A stretch of 64,000 bases of DNA from NCBI RefSeq assembly GCF_004751985.1, contig NZ_CP038492.1:3038001-3102000 (forward strand), read 5' to 3'. The notes beneath the pieces were generated by a model. That model saw nothing but the letters and a program-made list of their open reading frames with translations. It made no database searches and was not told the DNA's origin. Position 1 is the first letter of the stretch, and every line of letters starts with the position of its first letter. The stretch is from Rhodophyticola sp. CCM32 (GTDB lineage: Bacteria > Pseudomonadota > Alphaproteobacteria > Rhodobacterales > Rhodobacteraceae). Of the stretch, positions 17,549 to 27,770 are shown piece after piece. A program made the translations under genes and the position numbers.

Positions 17549-18460
17549 ATGCTTGAATTTGGACAGACGCAGGATGCCCCGGGCGCGGCCGATCTGATCA
17601 AAGACAGCACCGATGCCAGTTTCATGGCCGATGTGATCGAGGCCAGTCAGACCGTGCCTGTCATCGTCGATTTCTGGGCCCCCTGGTGCGGGCCCTGCAA
17701 AACCCTTGGGCCGCAGCTTGAGGCGGCGGTGAAAGCGGCCAGGGGCAAGGTGAAAATGGTCAAGGTCGATATAGACCAGAACCAGCAGATCGCCGGGCAG
17801 TTGCGGGTGCAGTCGATCCCCATGGTCTATGCCTTCCATCAGGGTCAACCGGTGGATGGGTTTCAGGGCGCCGTAACAGAGGCCGAAGTGAAACAGTTTG
17901 TCGAAAAGCTGAGCGCCCTGTCAGGTGAAGATAACGGGCTGGCCGAGGCGCTTGAAGCCGCAGAGGCGATGCTGGACGAGGGGGCCGTGGTGGACGCGGC
18001 ACAGACCTTTGCCGCGATCCTCGGGGAAGAGCCGGAAAACCCCGCTGCCCTTGGCGGGCTGGCGCGCGCCCATCTGGCTTTGGGTGAACTGGACCGGGTC
18101 GAGGCGCTGCTGAACAATGCGCCCGCCGCAATTGCCAGCGCCGCCGAGGTTGAAGCCGCCCGCGCGCAGTTGGAGCTTGCCCGGCAGGCCGAAGATGCCG
18201 GGCCGCTGAGTGAACTGGCCGCCGCGGTTGAGGCTGACCCGACCAATCATCAGGCCCGGTTCGATTATGCGCTGGCGCTGCATGCCGCCGGTCAGGTGCC
18301 GGATGCCGTGGAGCAACTGCTTGATCTGTTCCGGCGCGACCGGGAGTGGAATGACGGCGCCGCCAAATCTCAGCTTTTCACCATTTTCGATGCGCTTAAA
18401 CCGGAAGACCCGATTGTTCTGGCCGGGCGCCGGAAGCTCAGCTCGATGATCTTCGCCTGA
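17549..18460 (+). CDS. Thioredoxin-TPR protein (YbbN/CnoX-like)
   Basis: A 303-residue protein with an N-terminal thioredoxin domain (active site WCGPC at residues 46-50, cis-Pro in QSIPMVYAF) and a C-terminal part of alpha-helical TPR-like repeats (ALGGLARAHLALGELDRVEALL, RFDYALALHAAGQVPDAVEQLL). This is the architecture of YbbN/CnoX, a cytoplasmic redox chaperone holding clients for DnaK and GroEL. Unlike E. coli CnoX (SQHC), it keeps a full CXXC and could be an active oxidoreductase. The Lon-N-domain gene follows after 14 bp, hinting at a proteostasis operon. Confidence 0.9.
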   Translation: MLEFGQTQDAPGAADLIKDSTDASFMADVIEASQTVPVIVDFWAPWCGPCKTLGPQLEAAVKAARGKVKMVKVDIDQNQQIAGQLRVQSIPMVYAFHQGQPVDGFQGAVTEAEVKQFVEKLSALSGEDNGLAEALEAAEAMLDEGAVVDAAQTFAAILGEEPENPAALGGLARAHLALGELDRVEALLNNAPAAIASAAEVEAARAQLELARQAEDAGPLSELAAAVEADPTNHQARFDYALALHAAGQVPDAVEQLLDLFRRDREWNDGAAKSQLFTIFDALKPEDPIVLAGRRKLSSMIFA

Positions 18461-18474
18461 GCGGCGGGCGCGAT

Positions 18475-19128
18475 ATGTCCGGTCTGATATCCCCTGCGGA
18501 TCTTCCTGAGACAATTCCGGTCTTTCCCCTGCCCGGGGCCCTGCTTTTGCCCCGCGCGCGCCTGCCCCTGCATCTTTTCGAGCCGCGCTATCTGGCGATG
18601 ATGGATGATACGCTGAAAACCGGGCACCGGATGATCGGAATGGTGCAGCCCATGGAAACCCCCGGAAAGACCGAGACACGGTTGCATTCCATCGGTTGTG
18701 CCGGCCGGGTGACGCAGTTTTCGGAAACCGAAGACGGGCGCTATATGATCACGCTGGCAGGGATATCGCGCTATCGCGTGACCCGTGAGGTCTCGGGTTT
18801 CAGCCCCTATCTGAAGGCTGATGTGTCCTGGGCCGGGTTCGATGATGATCTGGGCGGGGTTGAAAAAGACAGAACATTTGATCGCCCGCAGTTTCTGACC
18901 CTGTTGTCACGGTATTTCGAAGCGCTTGATCTGTCGACGGATTGGGACAGCCTGAAAGACGCGGAAGATGAATTGCTGATCAACTCGCTTTCGATGCTGT
19001 GCCCCTTTGACCCCGAAGAAAAGCAGGCGCTGCTGGAGGCGCCATCGCTGACCACCCGGCGGGAAACACTTGTCACATTGATCGAATTTGCACTGCGGGG
19101 CGGCACGGGTGAGGATATTCTGCAATGA
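18475..19128 (+). CDS. Lon protease substrate-binding (LON N) domain protein
   Basis: A 217-residue protein that is all LON N-terminal domain with no ATPase or protease domain. [29 protein letters not shown] is the classic opening, followed by [36 protein letters not shown] and a helical tail. Such free-standing domains are presumed peptide-binding adaptors; function is unproven. It sits 14 bp after the thioredoxin-TPR gene and overlaps the Trm112-like gene by 4 bp (19125-19128), forming a three-gene unit. Confidence 0.9.
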   Translation: MSGLISPADLPETIPVFPLPGALLLPRARLPLHLFEPRYLAMMDDTLKTGHRMIGMVQPMETPGKTETRLHSIGCAGRVTQFSETEDGRYMITLAGISRYRVTREVSGFSPYLKADVSWAGFDDDLGGVEKDRTFDRPQFLTLLSRYFEALDLSTDWDSLKDAEDELLINSLSMLCPFDPEEKQALLEAPSLTTRRETLVTLIEFALRGGTGEDILQ

Positions 19129-19307
19129 GGCCGGAAGCCCCGATTGATCGGCACATGTTAGAGGCGCTGGTCTGCCCGGTCACCCATGCACCGCTCAGCT
19201 ATGATGCCGGGGCGCAGGAGCTGATCTCGAAAGCCGCGCATCTGGCCTTTCCAATCCGCAATGGCATTCCGATCATGCTGGAAGATGAGGCGAGGAAGCT
19301 GGAGTGA
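19125..19307 (+). CDS. Trm112-family small protein
   Basis: A 60-residue protein of the YcaR/Trm112 family: [41 protein letters not shown]. Only the first zinc-type Cys is kept; the second is His, so the zinc site may be changed or lost, as in many bacterial members. Eukaryotic Trm112 activates methyltransferases; the bacterial role is uncertain. It is translationally coupled to the LON-domain gene by an ATGA overlap. Confidence 0.85.
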   Translation: MRPEAPIDRHMLEALVCPVTHAPLSYDAGAQELISKAAHLAFPIRNGIPIMLEDEARKLE

Positions 19308-19407
19308 AACGCCGGATCCAATAAGAACGACGCTGCCTCACTCCTGACCGGCCCCGCCTGAGCATATGGCAGTGTTCTGAACATCCCATCATACTCCGAT
19401 GCCGGGA

Positions 19408-20630
19408 CTATAACGGCCGCCCCTGCAGCAAGCGGGGCACATCACCGGTGAGGCCTGCGGCCTCGCGGATGAATCGCCGCCGCAGGCCGGGCAGGGCGTT
19501 CACCATGCCCATGCCCAGATCGCGGCCTGCGCGCAGAATCGGATTGTCATTGGAAAACAGACGGTTGAACGCATCTGTCGCGGCGGCCATGCTTGCCGTG
19601 TCGAACCGGCGCCAGCTCTGGTAGCGTTCCAGCACATCCAGCGCGGCGTAATCCTCGCCCCGGCGTTTGGCATCGGTCAGCACCTCGGCCAGCGCCGCCA
19701 CATCGCGAAGGCCCAGGTTCAGCCCCTGACCCGCAATCGGATGCACCCCATGGGCCGCATCGCCGACCAGCGCCAGACGGGGGCGACAAAGCTGTTGGCG
19801 AGGCTCAGTCCAAGCGGATAGCTGAACCGCGCACCTGCCAGGCTGATCTCTCCCAGAAAATCACCGAACCGGGGGCGCAGATGGGCAAGATACCCTGCAC
19901 CATCCAGTGCATGGATCCGCGTGGCGGCTTTGTGTGTTTCGCTCCACACAATCGACGACCGGTTGCCCGGCAGCGGCAGGATGGCCAGCGGCCCGGGCGG
20001 CATGAAAAACTGATGGGCGATGCCATTATGGGGCTTTTCATGGGCGATGGCACAGACCAGCGCGGTTTGCCCGTAATCCCACCCTGTCCGCTTGATCCCG
20101 GCGCGGGCGGCGGTGCCGCTTTGCCGGCCATCCGCCCCGACCAGCAGGCGGCCGGTCAGCTTTGTGCCATCTTCCAGTGTGACCCTTGCATGGGTTCTGA
20201 TGTCCTGGCCGGTCACCCTTGCGCCGCTGCGGTGGGTAATCAGCGGTTCAGCCGTCATCGCCTTCAGCAGCGCCTGCCGCAGATAGCGGTCTTCCAGCAT
20301 ATGGCCCATCGGGCCTTCTTCAATCTCGGCATGGTCCAGATGCAGGAAAAACGGCGCCGGGCCTTCGCCTGCGCGGCCATCGCTGGCGGTGATCTCAAGC
20401 ATTGGCTGGGAATGGTCAGACAGATCGCCCCAAAGGCCCAAAGCATCCAGCAACCGGGTGGAGGCAAGCGCCAGCGCATAAGAGCGCCCGTCGAATGTAT
20501 CTGCCGCCTGCGTTTCGGCACCAAGCGCATCCAGCACCATCGAGGATATCCCCACCCGGGCAAGGGCCAGCGCCAGGCAGGGGCCGTTCAGCCCGCCACC
20601 GACAATCAGGATATCCGCGTCATATGCCAT
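19408..20630 (-). pseudogene. UbiH/UbiF-family FAD-dependent hydroxylase, interrupted by a -1 frameshift
   Basis: Ubiquinone-biosynthesis type monooxygenase. The N-terminal part from the ATG at 20628-20630 has the FAD motif ILIVGGGLNGPCLALALAR and GRLLVGADGR with the RQSGTAARAG helix. After SLANSFVAP the frame slips. The expected GDAAH segment continues in the neighbouring frame as HPIAGQGLNLGLRDVAAL, the conserved second FAD signature, to the stop at 19408. The slip lies at a run of five G (19779-19783); a sixth would restore one frame of about 407 residues, normal for the family. Either a true lesion in quinone hydroxylation or a sequencing slip. It is divergent from the amidase gene, 87 bp away. 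Confidence 0.85.
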
Positions 20631-20717
20631 ATGGGCGACTATGCAGCTGCACCGAGGATTGTCCAACGGAAGCCACCAAGATAGCGTCAGCCGCGACACC
20701 ATGACGAGGGCGGGACG

Positions 20718-22046
20718 ATGCGGGACGACTGGCAGGGCTTAAGCGCAAGTGATCTGGGGCGCGCCATCGGCGCGGGGGAGATTGACCCGCGGGATCTGAC
20801 CGAGGCGTATCTGCAGGCCTGCGCCGCGCATCCCGATACGGATCGCATCTATACCATGCTGACGCCGGACCGGGCCCGGGCCGAAGCGGCGGCGGCGGCC
20901 GCGCGGGCGCGGGCCGGTGTGCGGCGCGGGCTGCTGGACGGGGTGCCCATCTCGTGGAAAGACCTGTTTGATACGGCGGGCCTGCCGACCGAGGCCGGAT
21001 CGCTGCTTCTGAAAGGCCGTGTGCCGGAGGAGGATGCGGAGGTTCTGGCCCGTGCCACGCGGGCCGGGCTGGTCTGTCTGGGCAAGACCCATATGACGGA
21101 ACTGGCGTTTTCCGGGCTGGGGCTGAACCCAAGCACGGCGACACCGCCCAATGTGAATGATCCTGATCTGGTGCCCGGTGGCTCCTCTTCCGGGGCGGCG
21201 ACCTCGGTGGCGTTCGGTCTGGCCGCCGGGGCCATCGGCTCGGATACCGGCGGCTCGGTGCGCCTGCCTGCGGCCTATAATGATCTGGTCGGGCTGAAAC
21301 CCACCCATGGGCAGTTGAGCCTGAAAGGTGTTGTGCCTTTGGTTGAACGGTTCGACACGGTTGGCCCGCTGACCAGAACGGTGGAGGATGCGGCCCGTCT
21401 GCTGGCGGTTCTGGGCGGCACAAACCCGGTCGACCTTGGCAATGCGAGCCTGTCGGGCAAGCGGTTTCTGGTGCTAGAGCCCTATTCCGGCAATGTCCGC
21501 GATGCGCCCGGCGCCGCGTTCCAGTCTGCGGTGGCGCGGATGCGTGCCGCAGGTGCCAGTATCGACACCGGGCCTGTGCCTGCCATCGAGGAGGCGATGG
21601 AAACCACGCTGATGCTTTACACCGCCGAGGCCTATGGCATCTGGGGCGACGCGATCGAGGCCGCGCCTGACAAGATGTTTGACCGTATCCGGGAGCGGTT
21701 TCGCCAGGGGCGCAATGTCAGCGGCCCGGATTTCGTTGCCGGATGGCGGCGGCTGCGCCGGCTGCGGCAGGATTGGTTGCGCGACACTGCCGCCTATGAC
21801 GCGGTGCTGCTGCCCTCGGCGGCAAACCTGCCCGCCAATGCCGCCCGGTTGCTGAGCGATGACGATTATTTCGTGACAGAAAACCTTCTGACCCTGCGCA
21901 ATACCCGGATTGGCAACCTGATGGGGCTTTGCGCTGTCACATTGCCAACCGGTGTGCCCTCAACCGGTATCATGATCTTGTGTCCGCCGATGGCAGAGCC
22001 ACAACTTCTGCGCATCGCAGCCGCTGCTGAGGCCGCATTGACCTAA
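20718..22046 (+). CDS. Amidase (amidase signature family)
   Basis: A 442-residue amidase-signature hydrolase. The Ser-cisSer-Lys triad is complete: Lys81 in VPISWKDLF, Ser156 in GGSSSG and nucleophile Ser180 in SDTGGSVRLPA, with the 75- and 24-residue spacings known for the family. It cleaves carboxamides to acids; the substrate is not readable. It lacks the features needed to call it GatA and stands alone rather than with gatB/gatC, so a catabolic or detoxifying amidase is more likely. It is divergent from the ubiH-like gene and codirectional with dapC 117 bp downstream. Confidence 0.88.
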   Translation: MRDDWQGLSASDLGRAIGAGEIDPRDLTEAYLQACAAHPDTDRIYTMLTPDRARAEAAAAAARARAGVRRGLLDGVPISWKDLFDTAGLPTEAGSLLLKGRVPEEDAEVLARATRAGLVCLGKTHMTELAFSGLGLNPSTATPPNVNDPDLVPGGSSSGAATSVAFGLAAGAIGSDTGGSVRLPAAYNDLVGLKPTHGQLSLKGVVPLVERFDTVGPLTRTVEDAARLLAVLGGTNPVDLGNASLSGKRFLVLEPYSGNVRDAPGAAFQSAVARMRAAGASIDTGPVPAIEEAMETTLMLYTAEAYGIWGDAIEAAPDKMFDRIRERFRQGRNVSGPDFVAGWRRLRRLRQDWLRDTAAYDAVLLPSAANLPANAARLLSDDDYFVTENLLTLRNTRIGNLMGLCAVTLPTGVPSTGIMILCPPMAEPQLLRIAAAAEAALT

Positions 22047-22163
22047 GCGCCACAGGCACGGCCCCTTTACGCCCTGAAATGGCGCGTTTTTCTGGACCCG
22101 AGGCCTCCCGGGCGGTAACCTATGGGCAAATCAGGGCGTCATGATCCTGAAACCGAGGCACAT

Positions 22164-23345
22164 ATGGATTTCCCCCAGCGGTTTTCGAACCTGCCAGAAT
22201 ATGCGTTTCCGCGTTTGCGGACCTTGCTTGATTCCCATGAACCGGGGGCCAAGCCGATTGCGATGACCATCGGCGAGCCGCGCCACGCCTTCCCCGGTTG
22301 GGTCAAGGATGTGCTGGCTGAAAATATCGGCAGCTTTGGCCAGTACCCCGCGAATGACGGCGCGCCCGGCCTGCAACAGGCCATCGCCGATTGGGTGAAG
22401 ATGCGCTATGGCGTGCCGGTTGATGCAGCCAGCCAGGTCCTGCCCCTGAACGGCACCCGCGAGGGGTTGTTCAACGCACTGATCGCACTTTGCCCCGAGA
22501 CCAGGGGTGGAAAACAGCCCGTGGTGCTGACGCCGAACCCGTTTTATCAGGTCTATGCCGTGGCCGCCCTGGCCGTGGGGGCCGAACCGGTCTATGTGCC
22601 CGCGACCGAGGCAACCGGCAATCTGCCCGATTATACCAGCCTGCCCGGGGATGTGCTGGCGCGGGTGGCCGTGGCCTATATCTGTTCCCCTGCAAACCCG
22701 CAGGGCGCGGTTGCAGACCGGGCCTACTGGGCCGATCTGATCGCCTTGGCCGAACAGTATGATTTCAAGATTTTCGCGGATGAATGCTATTCGGAAATCT
22801 ATCGCAGCACGCCACCTCCGGGTGCGTTGCAGGTGGCTCATGAGATCGGCGCGGACCCGGACCGGGTGGTGATTTTCCATTCCCTGTCCAAACGCTCCAA
22901 CCTGCCGGGTCTGCGATCGGGCTTTGCCGTCGGTGGCAAGGACAGTATCGCGCGGCTGAAACAATTGCGCGCCTATGCGGGCGCGCCGCTGCCGATGCCG
23001 CTGCAGGCGGTGGCCGAACAGGTCTGGCGGGACGAGGATCATGTGATCGCCAACCGCGCGCTTTATGCCGAGAAATATGCCATCGCCGATGAGGTGCTTG
23101 GCGATATTCAGGGCTATGCCCCGCCCGAGGCCGGGTTCTTTCTGTGGTTGCCCGTGGATGATGGCGAGGCGGCCACCATGAAACTCTGGCGCGAAACCGG
23201 TGTTCGGGTGCTGCCGGGCGCGTATCTGGCGCGCGAGGTTGGCGGGCATATCCCGGGTGCAGACCGGATTCGCGTCGCCATGGTGGCAGAAAAACAAGAA
23301 ATGCAGCGCGGGCTGATCAAGCTGCGCGACTGCCTGTATCGGTGA
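22164..23345 (+). CDS. dapC: Class I/II aminotransferase, probable N-succinyldiaminopimelate aminotransferase
   Basis: A 393-residue fold-type I PLP enzyme. PLP Lys243 lies in SLSKRSNLPGLRSGF, which is characteristic of the DapC group of the lysine/peptidoglycan pathway. Others: MTIGEPRHAFP near the N-terminus, NGTREGLF, SPANPQGAV and FADECYSEIY with the cofactor Asp and Tyr. The ATG at 22164 has GAGG 5-8 nt upstream; a longer in-frame reading from 22122 is unlikely. It precedes ftsK by 9 bp and probably shares its transcript. A related aminotransferase of different specificity cannot be excluded. Confidence 0.82.
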   Translation: MDFPQRFSNLPEYAFPRLRTLLDSHEPGAKPIAMTIGEPRHAFPGWVKDVLAENIGSFGQYPANDGAPGLQQAIADWVKMRYGVPVDAASQVLPLNGTREGLFNALIALCPETRGGKQPVVLTPNPFYQVYAVAALAVGAEPVYVPATEATGNLPDYTSLPGDVLARVAVAYICSPANPQGAVADRAYWADLIALAEQYDFKIFADECYSEIYRSTPPPGALQVAHEIGADPDRVVIFHSLSKRSNLPGLRSGFAVGGKDSIARLKQLRAYAGAPLPMPLQAVAEQVWRDEDHVIANRALYAEKYAIADEVLGDIQGYAPPEAGFFLWLPVDDGEAATMKLWRETGVRVLPGAYLAREVGGHIPGADRIRVAMVAEKQEMQRGLIKLRDCLYR

Positions 23346-23354
23346 GGTAAGACT

Positions 23355-26129
23355 ATGGCCTATCAGACACGACAGCGTGACCCGCTTCTGGACAGCCGCA
23401 TGCAGGCGATGCTTGAAAAGCGCTGCAAAGAGATCATGGGGCTGGCGCTGTGCCTGTTGGGTGTGGGGCTGGCGCTGATGCTGGTCTCTTACACGCCTGA
23501 GGATCCGAACTGGACAGCCGCCACCGATGCGGTGCCGCAGAATGTTCTGGGTCATATGGGGGCTTCCGTGGCCGCCATTCTGATGCTGATCGTGGGCTAT
23601 GGCGCCTATGGTCTGGCGATCGGCGCCTTTGTCTGGGGTGTGCGGTTCATGTTCTGTTACGGGTCTGAGCGGGCCATCGGGCGGGTTGTGTTTCTGCCGA
23701 TTGCCGTGGCTTTGGCCGCGATTTATGCGGCCAGCTATGCCCCGCCTGCGGGCTGGACCCACAGTTTCGGACTGGGTGGCCTGTTCGGAGATACGGTTCT
23801 GGGCGCTTTGCTGAATATTCTGCCCTTCGGTGCGGCCTTTGGTCTGAAACTTCTGGCCGCGTTGAGTTTTGGGGCTGTGATCGGTTTTGGGCTTTTTGTT
23901 CTGGGTGTGAACGGGGCCGAGATGCGCGTGGGCCTGCGGTTTCTGATTATCGGTCTGATTTCGACCATCGCGGGCCTGGCCACGGTTTTCGGCCATGCGG
24001 GCCGGGGCGCGGGGCAGGCTGCCCTGTCTTTGCAGGAGCGGCGCCAGACCCGGGCCGCCGCCCGGCAAGAGGCGATGGACTACGAGGATGACAGCTTTGC
24101 GCGGGTGGAGCCGGACCTGACGGCCCCCGCCGCGCGGTCCAGCCTGTTTGACCGGGTGCCGCTGTTGCGCAGCCGTGACCGGGTGCCCGAACTGGAACCC
24201 GAACTGCCGGAACGCCAGGCGGTTGCGGGCGCGGATATCGATGCGCCCGATGATGACCGGATTCGCGAGAAAATCGCCGATGTGATCAAGAACCGTGTCC
24301 GCCGCCCGCTGACCGCGCCACAGGCCGCCATGGCCCGGCACAAAGCCGGGATCGCCCAGCACGGTGTTCCGCCCCTGGCCCGGGTAGAGCCGCCCCTGAC
24401 CGCCACCGCTGCCGATGAGGCGGCGCATGATATGATCCAACTGCCCCATTCCGAACGGGTGGCTGAACTGGATGCGGCCCCGTCACCCGCCGCCGGGTTT
24501 GCGGTGCCACCGGCAGAGCCTAAGAAAGTTGTGCAACACCCGGCCCGCAAAGCCGCCCCCTCGCGGGCGGCGATGGCAGATGCGCAACCCTCTTTGCCGC
24601 TGGAGGCAGAGACGCCCGCCTATGAATTCCCGCCGCTGTCGCTTCTGTCCAGCGAAACCACGGTGGAACGGCATCATCTCAGCGACGAGGCATTGGAGGA
24701 AAATGCCCGGATGCTGGAAAACGTGCTGGATGATTACGGCGTAAAGGGCGAGATCGTCAGCGTGCGCCCGGGCCCGGTTGTCACCATGTATGAACTGGAA
24801 CCGGCGCCGGGTCTCAAAGCCTCCCGCGTGATCGGCCTGGCCGATGATATCGCCCGGTCGATGTCGGCCCTGTCAGCCCGGGTTTCAACCGTGCCGGGGC
24901 GCAGCGTGATTGGCATCGAACTGCCCAACCAGCATCGCGAAAAAGTGGTCCTGCGCGAGATATTGTCGAGCCGGGATTTTGGCGACGGCACCCAGAAACT
25001 GCCCCTGGCGCTTGGCAAGGATATCGGCGGAGACCCGGTTGTCGCCAATCTGGCGAAAATGCCCCATCTGCTGATCGCGGGGACCACCGGTTCGGGGAAA
25101 TCCGTGGCGATCAACACGATGATCCTCAGCCTGCTGTACAAGCTTTCGCCCGAGGATTGCCGGATGATCATGATTGACCCCAAGATGCTGGAACTCAGCG
25201 TCTATGACGGGATCCCGCATCTGCTTTCGCCGGTTGTGACAGATCCGAAAAAGGCCGTGGTCGCGTTGAAATGGACCGTGGGCGAGATGGAAGAACGCTA
25301 TCGCAAGATGTCCAAGATGGGTGTGCGCAATATCGACGGCTATAACAGCCGCGTCGCCGAAGCGCTTGCCAAGGGAGAGATGTTCAGCCGCACTTTCCAG
25401 ACCGGGTTTGACGATGAGACCGGCGAACCGGTTTTCGAGACCGAGGAATTCGCGCCCGAGAAAATGCCCTATATCGTCGTCATCGTTGACGAAATGGCCG
25501 ATCTGATGATGGTTGCGGGCAAAGAGATCGAGGCCTGTATCCAACGTCTGGCACAGATGGCACGGGCCAGCGGCATTCATATTGTCATGGCGACGCAACG
25601 CCCCTCGGTCGATGTGATCACCGGCACGATCAAGGCGAATTTCCCGACGCGGATTTCGTTCCATGTGACCTCGAAAGTCGACAGCCGTACCATTCTGGGC
25701 GAACAGGGGGCTGAACAGCTTCTGGGTATGGGCGATATGCTTTACATGGCCGGCGGCGCGAAAATCACCCGTGTGCACGGGCCGTTCGTCAGCGATGAAG
25801 AGGTTGAAGAAATCGTCCGCCACCTGAAAAGTTTCGGCCCGCCGGATTACGCAGCCTCGGTTCTGGACGGGCCCGATGATGACAAGGAAAGCGATATCGA
25901 TCTGGTGCTTGGCCTGGGCGGCAACACCGATGGGGAAGATGCGCTTTATGATCAGGCGGTGCAGATCGTGATCAATGACCGCAAATGCTCCACCTCGTAT
26001 ATCCAGCGCAAACTGGCGATCGGCTATAACAAGGCCGCCCGTCTGGTGGAGCAGATGGAAGAAAGCGGGTTGGTTTCACCGGCCAATCATGTGGGCAAAC
26101 GCGAGATTCTGGTGCCGGAACAAGGGTGA
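23355..26129 (+). CDS. ftsK: DNA translocase FtsK
   Basis: A 924-residue septal DNA pump. The N-terminal membrane domain has four hydrophobic helices within residues 25-215 (for example [19 protein letters not shown]). A long low-complexity linker (220-430) follows, then the RecA-like motor with beta-domain [19 protein letters not shown], Walker [13 protein letters not shown] near residue 573 and Walker [15 protein letters not shown]. The C-terminal gamma winged helix, residues 860-924 ([20 protein letters not shown]), reads KOPS sites. It clears and aligns chromosome termini at division and activates XerCD. It starts 9 bp after dapC and ends 61 bp before lolA. Confidence 0.96.
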   Translation: MAYQTRQRDPLLDSRMQAMLEKRCKEIMGLALCLLGVGLALMLVSYTPEDPNWTAATDAVPQNVLGHMGASVAAILMLIVGYGAYGLAIGAFVWGVRFMFCYGSERAIGRVVFLPIAVALAAIYAASYAPPAGWTHSFGLGGLFGDTVLGALLNILPFGAAFGLKLLAALSFGAVIGFGLFVLGVNGAEMRVGLRFLIIGLISTIAGLATVFGHAGRGAGQAALSLQERRQTRAAARQEAMDYEDDSFARVEPDLTAPAARSSLFDRVPLLRSRDRVPELEPELPERQAVAGADIDAPDDDRIREKIADVIKNRVRRPLTAPQAAMARHKAGIAQHGVPPLARVEPPLTATAADEAAHDMIQLPHSERVAELDAAPSPAAGFAVPPAEPKKVVQHPARKAAPSRAAMADAQPSLPLEAETPAYEFPPLSLLSSETTVERHHLSDEALEENARMLENVLDDYGVKGEIVSVRPGPVVTMYELEPAPGLKASRVIGLADDIARSMSALSARVSTVPGRSVIGIELPNQHREKVVLREILSSRDFGDGTQKLPLALGKDIGGDPVVANLAKMPHLLIAGTTGSGKSVAINTMILSLLYKLSPEDCRMIMIDPKMLELSVYDGIPHLLSPVVTDPKKAVVALKWTVGEMEERYRKMSKMGVRNIDGYNSRVAEALAKGEMFSRTFQTGFDDETGEPVFETEEFAPEKMPYIVVIVDEMADLMMVAGKEIEACIQRLAQMARASGIHIVMATQRPSVDVITGTIKANFPTRISFHVTSKVDSRTILGEQGAEQLLGMGDMLYMAGGAKITRVHGPFVSDEEVEEIVRHLKSFGPPDYAASVLDGPDDDKESDIDLVLGLGGNTDGEDALYDQAVQIVINDRKCSTSYIQRKLAIGYNKAARLVEQMEESGLVSPANHVGKREILVPEQG

Positions 26130-26190
26130 ATTTCCGCCGATCCTGCGCAGGTAAGGTGTAACTGGCGGTTGGATTGACTAAATTGACCTT

Positions 26191-26796
26191 ATGAAACGGT
26201 TTCTTCTGTCCCTGGCGCTGGCCATGACCACCGCCTTTCCGGCTTTTGCACAAGCGATTCCGCTGTCGCAATTGTCCGGCTATCTCAACACTCTGCGCAG
26301 CGCCGAGGGTGATTTCACCCAGATCAATGCCGATGGCTCGATCTCGACCGGTACATTGTATCTGCAACGCCCCGGACGGGTGCGGTTCGAATATGGCGGC
26401 GGCGATGATGACCTGCTGGTCATCGCAGGCGGCGGTCAGGTGGCGATCTTTGACGCAAGGTCAAACGCGCGGCCTGAACAATACCCGCTACGGCGCACAC
26501 CCCTGCATCTGATCCTGGCGCGCAATGTGGATCTGGGCCGCTCGGGCATGGTGATCGGGCATAATAGCGACGGCACATCGACCCGGGTTGTGGCGCAGGA
26601 CCCCGAACGTCCCGAGATCGGCCAGATCACCCTTGTCTTCACCGGCGACCCGGTGGAATTGCGCCAGTGGATCATCACCGATGAGGCGGGGAGTGACACC
26701 ACGGTTATCCTGGGAGATCTGGATACCGACGCCCGTGTCGGCGCACGGCTGTTCAATATCCCGCAGGAAATACGGGCCCGGGGTCTGGACGACTGA
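26191..26796 (+). CDS. lolA: Outer-membrane lipoprotein carrier protein LolA
   Basis: A 201-residue periplasmic chaperone that ferries lipoproteins from LolCDE to the outer membrane. Signal peptide MKRFLLSLALAMTTAFPAFA, then LNTLRSAEGDFTQINADGSISTGTLYLQRPGRVRFEYG, the conserved LolA start, with later DGTSTRVV and the WIITDEAGSDTTVIL strand. The arrangement ftsK-lolA is conserved widely, which reinforces the call. The ATG is preceded by two ATTGAC half-repeats of unknown meaning (26173-26190 region). It converges on the SLT lipoprotein gene across repeat copy A. Confidence 0.93.
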   Translation: MKRFLLSLALAMTTAFPAFAQAIPLSQLSGYLNTLRSAEGDFTQINADGSISTGTLYLQRPGRVRFEYGGGDDDLLVIAGGGQVAIFDARSNARPEQYPLRRTPLHLILARNVDLGRSGMVIGHNSDGTSTRVVAQDPERPEIGQITLVFTGDPVELRQWIITDEAGSDTTVILGDLDTDARVGARLFNIPQEIRARGLDD

Positions 26797-26812
26797 AGCC
26801 CCAGACAAAAAT

Positions 26813-26867
26813 TCTGCAACACATATGCATTGCGCGGAGGGCAGAGCCCGAACCGCCGGGCAGGAGC
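26813..26867. repeat. Intergenic repeat, family 1, copy A
   Basis: Contains GAGGGCAGAGCCCGAACCG at 26837-26855, preceded by an ATTCTGCA...CATATGCAT block also present in copy D. It lies between the convergent lolA and SLT genes. Compare copies B (28199-28297), C (50814-50931) and D (62092-62172). Confidence 0.75.
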
Positions 26868-26925
26868 ATGGTGCGGGGTGATTCAGGCTTTCAGGCCGAA
26901 GCTATAGAGCGATAAAACCTCCGGT

Positions 26926-27501
26926 TCAGCGGCGACAGCTGACCAGTTGCACCTGATAGGTCTGGGCGCGGGCGGCAACTTCATCAGCAACGCGCAACAG
27001 CCATGGTTTGGCGTTATAGCTGCCCCGGTTATAGCCTGTATGCCCTTCATGATAGGCCAGATACTGGTTGCGGGCGTCATTCAGGGGCACGTTGTTCCGT
27101 TCCACCGTCCGGGTCATATACCATCCCATGAAATCGGTCGCATCATTGATGTTATGACGCCGCGCGCCGCGGTTGCCGGTTTGCTGGCGGTATTCGTCCC
27201 AGGTGCCATCCAGCGCCTGACTGTACCCATAGGCTGAACTTTGGCGCCCAAGCGGGATCACCCCAAGCGCATAGCGGAATGGCGTGCGCGCATCGCCGAT
27301 GAACCGGCTTTCCTGATAGATCGTGGCCATCTGCACATGCACCGGCACCCCCCAATTGCGTTCTGTCGCACGCATCGCGCGGAAATAGGCCGGGCGTTCA
27401 TTGATGATGGAACAGGCATTATCCAGGTCGCGCGGGGCGGAGTAATTGCGCCCACAGCCTGCCAATACCAGTAGAATCAGGAAGAATACCGCCTGTCTCA
27501 T
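26926..27501 (-). CDS. SLT-domain (lytic transglycosylase-like) lipoprotein
   Basis: A 191-residue lipoprotein: leader MRQAVFFLILLVLAGC with Cys16 in the lipobox. The mature domain resembles a lysozyme-like SLT fold: IYQESRFIGDART has the catalytic-type Glu in the ES motif, followed by AYGYSQALDGTWDEYRQQTG (the GxxQ-type segment) and NQYLAYHEGHTGY. It probably cleaves peptidoglycan glycan strands from the inner face of the outer membrane. It is leftward and convergent with lolA; upstream is a 269-bp spacer shared with hspQ. Confidence 0.82.
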   Translation of the reverse strand: MRQAVFFLILLVLAGCGRNYSAPRDLDNACSIINERPAYFRAMRATERNWGVPVHVQMATIYQESRFIGDARTPFRYALGVIPLGRQSSAYGYSQALDGTWDEYRQQTGNRGARRHNINDATDFMGWYMTRTVERNNVPLNDARNQYLAYHEGHTGYNRGSYNAKPWLLRVADEVAARAQTYQVQLVSCRR

Positions 27502-27728
27502 AAAATCTGCCTGCTCAGGTTCATCTTATATTTTGTCACAGTATACGGGAATTTTTGGTCTGTGGGAATGGCCACATGCAGTGCGGCCCATCACATCGGC
27601 GCCAACATGATCAGCAGGCGGATGACGGGCAGAGTTTCAGAAGAAACAGGGGGCTGGTCAGGGCCGGAACTGTCAAACCTGAGTTCACAATCTGTTTCTC
27701 CCTATTTCGGCACAGTTGGATGGACAAG

Positions 27729-27764
27729 GCCCCGTAGCTCGGTTTAGTCAGGGTTCAAAGGGGC
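27729..27764 (+). promoter_or_regulatory. Hairpin that may mask the hspQ ribosome-binding site
   Basis: GCCCC at 27729-27733 can pair with GGGGC at 27760-27764, which holds the AAAGGGG purine tract 8-13 nt before the hspQ ATG at 27771. Masking of the site by a short stem is the layout of an RNA thermometer. The stem is only 5 bp and the loop pairing is unclear. Confidence 0.3.
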
Positions 27765-27770
27765 GCCGCT

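Noticed and set aside
22131..24449. A 772-codon open frame on the minus strand
   Set aside because: It lies antisense to dapC and ftsK, has low-complexity His/Gln/Arg-rich sequence typical of the reverse frame of GC-rich genes, and no recognisable domain.
27729..27764. tRNA-like string (GCCCCGTAGCTC ... GGTTCAAAGGGGC)
   Set aside because: The ends pair and a T-loop-like GGTTCAA is present, but at 36 nt there is no anticodon arm and no complete D or T arm, so it is not a tRNA. Kept only as a possible leader hairpin of hspQ.
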